From contig NZ_BLAF01000043.1 of the NCBI RefSeq assembly GCF_009687885.1, positions 1 through 64,000 on the forward strand: a stretch of 64,000 bases of DNA, written 5' to 3'. Of the stretch, positions 8,633 to 16,122 are shown one piece after another. The notes under the pieces are model-generated. The model searched no databases. It was not told the origin of the DNA and saw only the letters and a program-made list of their open reading frames with translations. Positions within the stretch are counted from its first letter, which is position 1; the number at the start of each line of letters is the position of its first letter. Origin of the DNA: Acrocarpospora pleiomorpha. GTDB taxonomy: Bacteria; Actinomycetota; Actinomycetes; Streptosporangiales; Streptosporangiaceae. The position numbers were made by a program, and so were the translations under genes.

Positions 8633-10464
8633 CTCAGCCACGACTACTCGGCGGTCGATACGAACTCGACGGCGTCGTCGGGCGTGGCGGCATGGCCGAG
8701 GTGTATCGCGCCCGGGACATCCGGCTGGACCGCATCGTCGCGATCAAAACGCTCCGCTCGGATCTGGCCAGGGATCACACCTTTCAAGCGCGGTTCCGGC
8801 GTGAGGCACAGTCGGCCGCGTCCCTGAACCATCCGGCGGTCGTCGCGGTGTATGACACCGGCGAGGACATGACGGACGGGACGCCAGTGCCGTACATCGT
8901 GATGGAGTATGTCGACGGGCGGACGCTGCGCGACCTGCTGCGCGCCGACCGGCGGCTGATGCCGGAGCGGGCGGCGGAGCTGGTGGACGGCATCCTGCGG
9001 GCGCTGGACTACAGCCACCGCGGCGGGATCGTGCACCGGGACATCAAACCGGCCAACATCATGGTGACCCGCAACGGCGAGGTCAAGGTGATGGACTTCG
9101 GCATCGCCCGGGCCATGGCCGACTCGGCCGCCACGATGACCCAGACCGCGCAGGTGATCGGCACCGCGCAGTACCTGTCGCCGGAGCAGGCGCGCGGCGA
9201 GCGGGTGGACGCGCGCAGCGACATCTACTCGACCGGGTGCGTGCTCTACGAGCTGCTGACCGGCCAGCCTCCGTTCACGGGGGACTCGCCGGTGGCGATC
9301 GCCTACCAGCACGTGCGGGAGGATCCGATCCCGCCGTCCCGGATCGATCCGGACATTCCCCGCTGGTGCGACGCGATCGTGCTGAAGGCGATGGCCAAGG
9401 ATCCGGTGCAGCGCTACCAGAGCGCGGCCGAGATGCGCGCCGACCTGCAGCGCGCGGTCCAGGGCATGCCGATGGACCCGCAGACGATGGCGCTGGCCAA
9501 CAACTACGGGCAGTATGCGGGGGCCGACCGCACCCGGTCGATGACCGCCGCGGGCGGCCCGCCCACCCAGAGCACCCGCAACATCCAGCCGTATGAGTAC
9601 GGTCCGGAGGACCGCGGCGGCAGCCGCAGCGACCGGCACCGGGACCGGGGCGGCAACACCGCGCTCAAGACGGCCGCCTGGATCCTCATCCCGCTGCTGA
9701 TCATCGGCGCGTTCATCGGCGTGGGATACATGTTCCTGAGCTCGCCCAACCAGCCGACGACGAGCGACCAGGTCGAGATCCCGATCGTGGAGGACCAGAC
9801 CGAGGCGGAGGCCACGAAGCTGCTCACCGAGGCGGGCTTCAACGTCACCCCGGAGCAGGTGTTCAGCTCCGACGTCAAGAAGGGCCGCGCGATCACCACC
9901 GATCCTGCCCCCGGCACCAAGCTGGCGAAGGGTGAGGCGGTCGTCCTCAAGGTCTCCAAGGGCATCGAGACGGTCCTGGTGCCCGATGTGACCGGCAAGA
10001 CCAAGGAGGAGGCCACGGCCATGCTCCAGGACGCGGGCTTCTCGGTGACGTTCGGCTACAAGAACTCCTCCGCCGAGCAGGGCAAGGTCATCGAGACCAA
10101 GCCGGCGGCGGGCGCCGAGGCGCCGAAGGAGAGCAAGGTCCGGATCATCCTGCCGACCGAGCTGGTGGAGCTCCCGAGCGTGATCGGCATCACCATCGAG
10201 GATGCCAGGACCACGCTGGAGCAGGCGGGCTTCAAGGTGAAGGAAGTGGAGCAGGCGAGCGACTCGGTGGTCGCGGGTCAGGTCATCGACCAGTCCCCGG
10301 CGGCCGGGAGCAAGCACCCGCCGGGCCGGACGATCACGCTGATCGTGTCGAGCGGCCCGTCCAACGACTTCCCGACCGACCCGCCGACCGAGGATCCGAA
10401 CGACTTCCCGACCGACACCCCGACGGACGGTGAAGTGGACATCGGCGTCGATCCGAACCAGTGA
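8629..10464 (+). CDS. pknB: PASTA Ser/Thr protein kinase PknB
   Basis: A 611-aa transmembrane kinase that senses peptidoglycan fragments or lipid II and phosphorylates division and wall enzymes. The kinase domain (about 8-275) has GRGGMAEVY, VAIKTL, HRDIKPAN and DFG. One membrane helix lies at about 345-367. Three extracellular PASTA repeats follow (about 380-445, 446-512, 513-578), then a Pro/Asp-rich tail. Mycobacterial PknB has four PASTA repeats. I chose ATG 8629 because MTQPRLLGGRYEL matches the usual N-terminus; GTG 8620 would add three residues. Confidence 0.93.
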   Translation: MTQPRLLGGRYELDGVVGRGGMAEVYRARDIRLDRIVAIKTLRSDLARDHTFQARFRREAQSAASLNHPAVVAVYDTGEDMTDGTPVPYIVMEYVDGRTLRDLLRADRRLMPERAAELVDGILRALDYSHRGGIVHRDIKPANIMVTRNGEVKVMDFGIARAMADSAATMTQTAQVIGTAQYLSPEQARGERVDARSDIYSTGCVLYELLTGQPPFTGDSPVAIAYQHVREDPIPPSRIDPDIPRWCDAIVLKAMAKDPVQRYQSAAEMRADLQRAVQGMPMDPQTMALANNYGQYAGADRTRSMTAAGGPPTQSTRNIQPYEYGPEDRGGSRSDRHRDRGGNTALKTAAWILIPLLIIGAFIGVGYMFLSSPNQPTTSDQVEIPIVEDQTEAEATKLLTEAGFNVTPEQVFSSDVKKGRAITTDPAPGTKLAKGEAVVLKVSKGIETVLVPDVTGKTKEEATAMLQDAGFSVTFGYKNSSAEQGKVIETKPAAGAEAPKESKVRIILPTELVELPSVIGITIEDARTTLEQAGFKVKEVEQASDSVVAGQVIDQSPAAGSKHPPGRTITLIVSSGPSNDFPTDPPTEDPNDFPTDTPTDGEVDIGVDPNQ

Positions 10465-10469
10465 TCGTC

Positions 10470-10506
10470 CAGGGCCTTCCCCTCCGGGGGGAGGCCCTGT
10501 TTTTTG
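10470..10506 (+). terminator. Rho-independent terminator after pknB
   Basis: CAGGGCCT and AGGCCCTG plus a CCCC/GGGG inner stem form a hairpin followed by TTTTTT. It closes the fhaA-pknB operon and separates it from the convergent amidotransferase gene. Confidence 0.9.
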
Positions 10507-10585
10507 GGCGTGAAAAGAGGGCTTCCGCCACTCGGGGGCGATGGCGGAAACCCTCACTCAGATGTCGTCTGGCGGTCGGCTGGTG

Positions 10586-11161
10586 TTACACGATTTGAGC
10601 GAGCCAGTTTCCGAATAGTCGATGGCCGTGTTCGGACAGGACCGACTCGGGGTGGAACTGCACGCCTTCGATGGGGGCGGTGCGGTGGCGCAGGCCCATG
10701 ATGACGCCGTCCGGCGTGGTCGCGGTCACGTCGAGGTCGATGGGGACGGTGCCGGGTTCGACGGCAAGCGAGTGGTAGCGGGTCATCGTGACCGGGGTGG
10801 GCACGCCGCGGAAGACCCCGCGCCCGTCGTGCTGGATCCTGCTCGTACGCCCATGCATGAGCTCCGGCGCCCGACCGACCTTCGCGCCGTACGCGATGGC
10901 GATGGCCTGGTGGCCGAGGCAGACGCCGAGCAGCGGGAGGTGGCGGGCGGCGCAGTGGTGGACCAGCGGCACGCTGACTCCGGCGGCTTCGGGGGTGCCG
11001 GGTCCCGGCGAGACGAGCACGCCGTCGAAGCCGTCGGCGTCGGCGTCGGCGGTGGAGACGACGTCGCGGGGCCGGACGTCGCAGTGGGCGCCCAGTTCGC
11101 GCAGGTACTGCACGATCGTGTGCACGAAACTGTCGTGGTTGTCCACGACGAGGACGCGCAT
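10586..11161 (-). CDS. Class I glutamine amidotransferase (anthranilate/aminodeoxychorismate synthase component II)
   Basis: A 191-aa TrpG/PabA-family glutaminase that supplies ammonia from glutamine to a chorismate-using synthase. The start MRVLVVDNHDSF is typical. The nucleophile Cys is in GVCLGHQ, the oxyanion motif is SPGPG, and the His/Glu pair is in QFHPES. No synthase component I gene is adjacent, so TrpG versus PabA cannot be decided here. A copy of this family next to pknB is usual in actinobacteria. The start is set by GGAG upstream of ATG 11161; a longer frame upstream lacks homology. Confidence 0.88.
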   Translation of the reverse strand: MRVLVVDNHDSFVHTIVQYLRELGAHCDVRPRDVVSTADADADGFDGVLVSPGPGTPEAAGVSVPLVHHCAARHLPLLGVCLGHQAIAIAYGAKVGRAPELMHGRTSRIQHDGRGVFRGVPTPVTMTRYHSLAVEPGTVPIDLDVTATTPDGVIMGLRHRTAPIEGVQFHPESVLSEHGHRLFGNWLAQIV

Positions 11162-11174
11162 GGCGACTTGCTCC

Positions 11175-11330
11175 TTACCCGACGGTGACCCGGTCCAGCG
11201 GAATGTGGTGTTCCGCCCAAGGGAACACGACATACCAGAGTAGGGCGGCGATGACAGTGAGCAGCACCAGGGTGGCGCAGAGCCGGAGCGTGGTGCCGCC
11301 GGGAAGCTTTCGCCAGATAAATCCGTACAT
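11175..11330 (-). CDS. Small single-pass membrane protein (51 aa)
   Basis: A 51-residue frame starting MYGFIWRKLPGG, with one hydrophobic helix (about residues 15-36) and a short C-terminal tail containing FPWAEHH and PLDRVTVG. It lies between the sortase and the amidotransferase, same strand, 12 bp downstream of the sortase stop. Similar small proteins with a YGFIWR...LPG start and a FPWAE motif occupy this position in other actinomycetes, from memory. Function unknown; co-location suggests a cell-envelope role. Confidence 0.75.
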   Translation of the reverse strand: MYGFIWRKLPGGTTLRLCATLVLLTVIAALLWYVVFPWAEHHIPLDRVTVG

Positions 11331-11342
11331 GTCTGCTTTCGG

Positions 11343-11966
11343 TTAGGTACGGCGTTCGTGGGTGGCGTCGAGGACGCCGTACACGATCAGGCGTTGCCGG
11401 GCCGAGTATTCGGGATGGCAGGTGGAGAGGGTGAGCAGGGCCTGTTTGGGACGTTTGCCGGGGTGTTCCGGGACGGGCTCGATCACGTCGACCTGGGTGG
11501 GGTAGACGATCTTCTTGCTGGTGACCCGATAGGTGTAACGGGCCTCGCGGGCGTCGATGATCACCTCGTCGCCGGGCCGGAGCTCGCCGATGCGGTTGAA
11601 CGGGGCCGCGTACGTGGTGCGGTGGCCCGAAACTACGAAATTTCCTACTTCGCCGGGGAGGGCGGTGCCGGGGTAGTGCCCGGGGCCCTGGCGCAGGTGT
11701 TCGGCGTCGATGCCCTCGACGATGGCGTACTTGTAGTCCACCCCCAGCCGGGGAATGCGGATCATCGCCAGCGCACGGCCCAGCTCGATGCTGTCGAGCT
11801 TGCCGTCCCCCGTGATCGTGGTCTCCGACGTGAGCTCGCGCTGGAGCAGCTCCTGGTGCTGCTCGGTGTAGGCCGTGGTCCCCCACAGCAGATACGCGCA
11901 GAACATCAGCAGGACCAGGCCGAGGGTGATGCTTACTTCACCGAACGTCCGGAGCACCGCGCGCAC
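11343..11966 (-). CDS. Class E sortase
   Basis: A 207-aa membrane-anchored transpeptidase that attaches surface proteins to the cell wall or to pilus-like partners, with an LAXTG-type sorting signal expected for class E. One N-terminal helix (about 12-34) precedes the sortase barrel. Catalytic residues visible are His in SGHRTTY, Cys in TLSTCHP and Arg in SARQRL. I chose GTG 11966 because GGGGG lies about 7 bases upstream; a start at 11996 would add ten residues. Confidence 0.9.
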   Translation of the reverse strand: MRAVLRTFGEVSITLGLVLLMFCAYLLWGTTAYTEQHQELLQRELTSETTITGDGKLDSIELGRALAMIRIPRLGVDYKYAIVEGIDAEHLRQGPGHYPGTALPGEVGNFVVSGHRTTYAAPFNRIGELRPGDEVIIDAREARYTYRVTSKKIVYPTQVDVIEPVPEHPGKRPKQALLTLSTCHPEYSARQRLIVYGVLDATHERRT

Positions 11967-12217
11967 CGCACACCCCCTCATGTGACGATGCCCCACGCTA
12001 TGACCGGGGGCGCCGCGGAGCCCGCCCGCCGGGCCCGCGTTTGGCGCATTGTTTGCATTTCATCGCCAGGGACCTGATCGCCGCGATCAGGATCGAACCT
12101 GCTCGGAATGGCCCTGACGACGGGCGGCGACTATTCTTACTCCGGACTTCGCTCGCCAGCGACTACGCTTACTGACAAACCCGCAAGACAGCGCGGGTGA
12201 CCACCAGGAGACTTCCC

Positions 12218-12466
12218 GTGCCCAAGTCCAACGTACGCAAGAAGGCCGTCTACACGCCGCCGCAGAAGACCTCAACGGTCAAGGTCAGCCCGCGCTGGCT
12301 GGCGCCCGTGATGGTGGCGTCGTGGATCCTCGGCATCGGCTGGATCGCCGCATACTACATCGTCAGCAACACCGGACCGGTCTTCGGACCGCTCGGCAAC
12401 TGGAACCTGCTCATCGGGTTCGCCCTGATCATCTTCGGTGTGGTGCTCTCCACGAAGTGGCGCTAA
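12218..12466 (+). CDS. crgA: Cell division protein CrgA
   Basis: An 82-aa actinobacteria-specific membrane protein that binds FtsZ and septal penicillin-binding proteins and controls timing of septation. It starts MPKSNVRKK, has two hydrophobic helices (about 29-52 and 60-79) and ends in STKWR. The GTG start follows AGGAG at 7 bases. It is divergent from the sortase, which fits the usual arrangement near pknB. Confidence 0.95.
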   Translation: MPKSNVRKKAVYTPPQKTSTVKVSPRWLAPVMVASWILGIGWIAAYYIVSNTGPVFGPLGNWNLLIGFALIIFGVVLSTKWR

Positions 12467-12504
12467 GCCGCTCCCGGCGTTCCGGGCTGGAACTTTCCAC
12501 AGAC

Positions 12505-12513
12505 TTATCCACA
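12505..12513 (+). promoter_or_regulatory. DnaA-box sequence TTATCCACA
   Basis: A perfect DnaA-box consensus 39 bp after crgA. A partial match, CTATCCACA, lies at 13438-13446, just upstream of the rhomboid start. A single perfect box can arise by chance, but this gene block is usually close to oriC. Confidence 0.4.
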
Positions 12514-12536
12514 GCCTGGGGAAACAGCCCGGAACC

Positions 12537-13418
12537 CTAGCCGATCCTGCGTTCGATCTCCGCTATCAGCGCGTACGGATCGCCGAGCACCACGGCCGCC
12601 ACCAGGATGGCCAGGATGACCAGCGCGCCGGCCAGCTGGATCGTGTTCCTGTTCTTCTCCGGTGCGTACGCGAAGACGGCCGACACCAGGACGCCGATGA
12701 CCAGGCCGCCGAGGTGGCCCTGCCAGCTGATCCCCGGAATCAGGAACGTGAGCACCACGTTGATGCCGATCAGCCAGACCACGCCCCTGGCGTCGTAGCC
12801 GAGCCGCCGCGAGACCACGAACAGCGCCCCGAACAGGCCGTAGATCGCGCCGGACGCGCCGACCGACGGGTAGATGCTGAACAGGAAGACAGCCACCGAG
12901 CCGCCCAGCGCGGACAGCAGGTAGAGCGCCGCGAACCGGACATGGCCGAGCCGCCGCTCCAGCTCGGGGCCGATCGCCCACAGCGCCCACATGTTGAAGA
13001 GGATGTGGGTGATCGCGAACGTGCCGGTCGGGCGCAGGTGCAGGAACGCGCCGGTGAGCAGCCGCCACCACTCGCCCTGCTCGATCGCCCCCGGCGCGGT
13101 GTTGAACTCGCTGACGAAATCGCCGCCCAGCACGATCTCCCCGAAGTAGGCGACCACGTTGATGGCCAGCAGCGTCCAGGTCACCCGGGGCACGCTCACC
13201 GCGGCGCCGCCGAACACCGCCTTCGCCTGGCGGACGTCCTTGTTCCCGTCCCGCACGCACTCCACGCACTGGAAGCCGACGGCGGCATCACGCATGCAGT
13301 CGGGGCAGATCGGGCGGTCACAGCGCTGGCAGCGGACGTAGGTCTCTCGTTCGGGGTGCCGGTAGCAGGTGGGGACCGGCACCGCACCCGGTTGCATCGA
13401 GGGTGGCTGGGTGGTCAT
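12537..13418 (-). CDS. Rhomboid-family intramembrane serine protease with N-terminal zinc finger
   Basis: A 293-aa protein. Residues 17-60 form a B-box-like zinc finger (CYRHPE, CQRC, CPDC, FQCVEC). Six or more membrane helices follow. The catalytic Ser is in the GASGA motif and the catalytic His in QGHLGG. Rhomboids cleave transmembrane substrates; the substrate here is unknown. The ATG 13418 start has GGA upstream; a longer reading adds 13 residues without support. Confidence 0.92.
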   Translation of the reverse strand: MTTQPPSMQPGAVPVPTCYRHPERETYVRCQRCDRPICPDCMRDAAVGFQCVECVRDGNKDVRQAKAVFGGAAVSVPRVTWTLLAINVVAYFGEIVLGGDFVSEFNTAPGAIEQGEWWRLLTGAFLHLRPTGTFAITHILFNMWALWAIGPELERRLGHVRFAALYLLSALGGSVAVFLFSIYPSVGASGAIYGLFGALFVVSRRLGYDARGVVWLIGINVVLTFLIPGISWQGHLGGLVIGVLVSAVFAYAPEKNRNTIQLAGALVILAILVAAVVLGDPYALIAEIERRIG

Positions 13419-13462
13419 GGGGTCCTTCCAAAGGGGTCTATCCACAGACTGCCACACGAAGA

Positions 13463-13499
13463 CGCCGCCCCGGCCGCGAGATCAGCGGCCGGGGCGGCG
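13463..13499 (-). terminator. Strong hairpin after the cyclophilin gene
   Basis: A perfect 15-bp GC-rich stem (CGCCGCCCCGGCCGC and its complement) with a 7-base loop, 12 bp beyond the cyclophilin stop. There is no T-run. It may insulate the downstream rhomboid gene. Confidence 0.6.
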
Positions 13500-13510
13500 T
13501 TATGCGTGGG

Positions 13511-14041
13511 TCAGGAACGCTCGATGGTGACCGATTCGATCACGACGTCCTTGAGCGGCCGGTCCCGGCTGTCGGTCTCGGTGCGGGCGATCTCGTCCAC
13601 CACGTCGGTGCCCTCGATCACCTCGCCGAAGATGGTGTGACCCTGGTTCAGGTGCGGCGTGAGGCCGACCGTGATGAAGAACTGCGAGCCGTTGGTGCCC
13701 CGGCCGAGGCGCTTGCCCGCGTTGGCCATGGCCAGCAGGTACTTGCGGTTGAAGATGTTCTCGGTGTGGATCTCGTCGTCGAAGTCGTAGCCCGGGCCCC
13801 CGATGCCCAGGCCCAGGGGGTCGCCGCCCTGGATCATGAATCCGCCGATGACCCGGTGGAAGATCGTTCCATCGTAGAGGCGGTCGGTGGTCTTGGCGCC
13901 GGTCTCCGGGTGGGTCCACTCCCGGGTGCCCTCGGCGAGCTCGACGAAGTTACGCACCGTCTTGGGCGCGTGGTTCGGGAAGAGTTTGACGCGAATCGTG
14001 CCATGGTTGGTGCGCAGATTCGCGATGAGGTTCTCAGCCAT
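13511..14041 (-). CDS. Cyclophilin-type peptidyl-prolyl cis-trans isomerase
   Basis: A 176-aa cytoplasmic cyclophilin. The family core is visible: FHRVIGGFMIQGGD with the catalytic Arg, the GSQFFI motif, and FGEV. It assists proline isomerisation in folding. ATG 14041 is preceded by GGGGG at a good distance, and the protein then begins MAENLIANL. A cyclophilin beside crgA and rhomboid is the normal actinobacterial order. Confidence 0.95.
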   Translation of the reverse strand: MAENLIANLRTNHGTIRVKLFPNHAPKTVRNFVELAEGTREWTHPETGAKTTDRLYDGTIFHRVIGGFMIQGGDPLGLGIGGPGYDFDDEIHTENIFNRKYLLAMANAGKRLGRGTNGSQFFITVGLTPHLNQGHTIFGEVIEGTDVVDEIARTETDSRDRPLKDVVIESVTIERS

Positions 14042-14196
14042 GAGAATGCCGCCCCCTTGGTCGGTGATTGTTCCGGTCTCGGTGTTCATTGTCCGATGAC
14101 AGGGTATCGAGGCTCCCGGCGGAGCCCGGCCAGGATTGAGGGCTAGTCAGGCGGGAAGGGGACGCAACGGGGCCCCAACCACAGGGGAGGTTTGCC

Positions 14197-14691
14197 GTGT
14201 CCCTAAATCTCAGAAGACGCCGCGTCGAAATGGTGATACCAACGACGTGGTCGGGCCGCATGAAGGCCCAGGCCGTGCGGGCTGCCGACAGGGTCGGCCC
14301 GATGGCCAGCAGCGCCCGCGAGGGCGCGTACCACCGATTGGAAGATGCCCGTTTCTGGGCAGCACCCAAGCTAGACCATGCGGCCCACTCGGTCGAGGAT
14401 CAACTCGCGCCACGCCTGAGCATGTTGCTCGCGCAGGCGGCGCGTCGGGTGGAACCGACACCGATGAAGGTGAAGTCACGCTCCTGGCCGACAATGATCC
14501 TTTTCGCAGGGCTTGCGGTGGGAGCAGCCGGGTTCGTGATGTATCGCAGGAATGCCCAGCATTGGGCGGAAGTGATGAAGAGCAGCGCGGACGAGGCGAA
14601 GAGCAAGGTCGGCGAGACAGCTGAATCCATGGGTTCCATGGGCGAAAAGCCGAGCAAGCGGACTGACGAGGTCCCCGGCAAGAAGCCGTAG
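14197..14691 (+). CDS. DUF5324-like membrane protein
   Basis: A 164-aa protein with an amphipathic helical N-terminal half (residues 20-90, Ala/Arg rich), one membrane helix (about 97-115) and a polar, lysine-rich tail. GTG 14197 has GGGGAGG upstream. The layout matches a small actinobacterial family of unknown role found near crgA. Confidence 0.75.
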   Translation: MSLNLRRRRVEMVIPTTWSGRMKAQAVRAADRVGPMASSAREGAYHRLEDARFWAAPKLDHAAHSVEDQLAPRLSMLLAQAARRVEPTPMKVKSRSWPTMILFAGLAVGAAGFVMYRRNAQHWAEVMKSSADEAKSKVGETAESMGSMGEKPSKRTDEVPGKKP

Positions 14692-14703
14692 ACCTCTATC
14701 TCC

Positions 14704-14736
14704 AGGTACGGCCGGTTAGCGAAACCGGCCGTACCT
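14704..14736 (+). terminator. Perfect hairpin terminator after the DUF5324-like gene
   Basis: AGGTACGGCCGGTT pairs with AACCGGCCGTACCT across a short AGCGA-type loop, followed by TTGAT. Confidence 0.75.
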
Positions 14737-14860
14737 TGATGTGGTACGAGCGCTTGCCGGATGGGCGGTCGCCATGGCCAAGCCCTTTTGGCGCCGGAGC
14801 GGTGGGAAGCGGCTCAGACGTAAACGGCGCCGGATAACGGCGAGAAACCCGGCTGGCTGG

Positions 14861-15331
14861 CTACTTTGTGGAGGGCTGGGCTGGTTCCGCGCAGGTGGTG
14901 GCGTGGGTTATCGCGCCGGGGGGTGGCGGGGGGAGTTCGGTCGAGCCGGCTTCGAGGGTTCGGGTGGCCTTGCCGCTCACGTGTACGGCGCCGGCCTCGG
15001 TGGTCACGGTGAATTGGGGGGATCCGTCCGGTGCGTCTGGGGCGCCGGAGGGGACGGCCAAGTCCACTGAGCCGGGGAGGGTACTCGGTGCGGCATCGCC
15101 GGGCAGGGCGGGGATCGCCTTGGTGGCGGGGACGGCTTCGACTTCTTCGCCGTTGACGAAGACCCTTCCGTCCTTGAGCTGCATGACGACGATCTTGCCT
15201 TCGCCGCAGGCCGCGATGGAGATCGAGTCGGGGGTGGGTTCGGTGGGTTCGCTGGCGTTGGCGGCACCGGTGAGGGTGGTGGCGAGGGCGATCGCCAGGG
15301 CGCTCACGATGAGCACGCGTTTCGGGCGCAT
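14861..15331 (-). CDS. Secreted protein of unknown function
   Basis: A 156-aa protein with a Sec signal peptide (residues 1-27, cleavage likely after ANA-S). The mature part contains two Cys (about 42 and 148), a short segment KIVVMQLKDGRVFVNGEEVEAVP resembling a beta strand pair, and Pro-rich ends. No family recognised. It is divergent from the response-regulator gene at 15448, and the shared 116-bp region carries palindromic elements, so it is a likely target of that regulator. The two Cys could form a disulfide. Confidence 0.7.
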   Translation of the reverse strand: MRPKRVLIVSALAIALATTLTGAANASEPTEPTPDSISIAACGEGKIVVMQLKDGRVFVNGEEVEAVPATKAIPALPGDAAPSTLPGSVDLAVPSGAPDAPDGSPQFTVTTEAGAVHVSGKATRTLEAGSTELPPPPPGAITHATTCAEPAQPSTK

Positions 15332-15386
15332 GCGGACTCCTTCTGATTGGGTGGGTCCACATTCGCGGGTCGTACCTGAAATGGAG

Positions 15387-15423
15387 CTTAAGGCGCCTGA
15401 AGTGATCTTCAGCCTGACTTTAG
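15387..15423. promoter_or_regulatory. Putative response-regulator operator
   Basis: A perfect palindrome, CTGAAGTGATCTTCAG, lies at 15397-15412. It is flanked by related half-sites CTTAAG (15387) and CTTTAG (15418), with CTGAAATGG just upstream at 15376. The region lies between divergent genes. OmpR-family regulators often bind such repeated half-sites; the link is inferred from position. Confidence 0.45.
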
Positions 15424-15447
15424 GTGGGGTCGGGCACGCTGAAGCGC

Positions 15448-16122
15448 ATGCGCGTGCTGTTGGTGGAAGATGAGCGGCGGTTGGCCGACCTGATGAAGAC
15501 CGGGCTGGCTGAGGAGGGGTTCGCTGTTGATATCGCCAACGATGGGATAGAAGGTCTCTGGCTGGCCGGTGAGAATCCCTATGACGCGATCGTGCTGGAT
15601 GTGATGTTGCCGCGTCTCAACGGGTATGCCGTGTGCCGGCGGCTCCGCGATGCGGAGAACTGGACGCCCATCATGATGCTCACCGCCAAAGACGGCGAAT
15701 ACGACGAAGCCGAGGCCCTCGACACCGGGGCTGACGACTTTCTCTCCAAGCCCTTTTCGTACGTCGTGCTCCTGGCGCGGCTGCGTGCCCTGATCCGCCG
15801 GGGTGGCCGGGAACGTCCGGCTGCGCTCACTGTCGGGGATCTGGTTGTGGATCCCGCGAGCCTCACGTGCCGCCGGGGGGACACCACGATTCCGCTCACT
15901 CCCAAGGAGTTCGCCGTGTTGCACGCACTCGCGCGCCGACCAGGGGAAGTCGTCTCAAAAGCGGAGCTCCTCGCTCAGGCCTGGGATTTCGCCTATGACG
16001 GTGACCCCAGCATCATCGAGGTGTATGTCAGTGCGCTTCGCCGCAAAATCGACGCACCCTTCGGGCGTACCACCCTGACGACGGTGCGAGGCGCCGGCTA
16101 CCGGCTGGAGGCCGGCCGATGA
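15448..16122 (+). CDS. OmpR-family response regulator
   Basis: A 224-aa two-component regulator. The receiver domain (1-115) has the acidic pair ED at 8-9, phospho-acceptor Asp in VLDVMLPR and Lys in LSKPFSY. The winged-helix DNA-binding domain (about 125-222) has the LTPKEFAVL and VRGAGYRLE signatures. The stop overlaps the kinase start in ATGA. I use ATG 15448 because it gives the standard MRVLLVEDE N-terminus. Confidence 0.92.
   Translation: MRVLLVEDERRLADLMKTGLAEEGFAVDIANDGIEGLWLAGENPYDAIVLDVMLPRLNGYAVCRRLRDAENWTPIMMLTAKDGEYDEAEALDTGADDFLSKPFSYVVLLARLRALIRRGGRERPAALTVGDLVVDPASLTCRRGDTTIPLTPKEFAVLHALARRPGEVVSKAELLAQAWDFAYDGDPSIIEVYVSALRRKIDAPFGRTTLTTVRGAGYRLEAGR

Noticed and set aside
12438..13640. 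Plus-strand frame of about 400 codons opposite the rhomboid and cyclophilin genes
   Set aside because: It is antisense to clear genes, with composition dominated by Arg, Gln and Asp, typical of the complementary strand of GC-rich genes.
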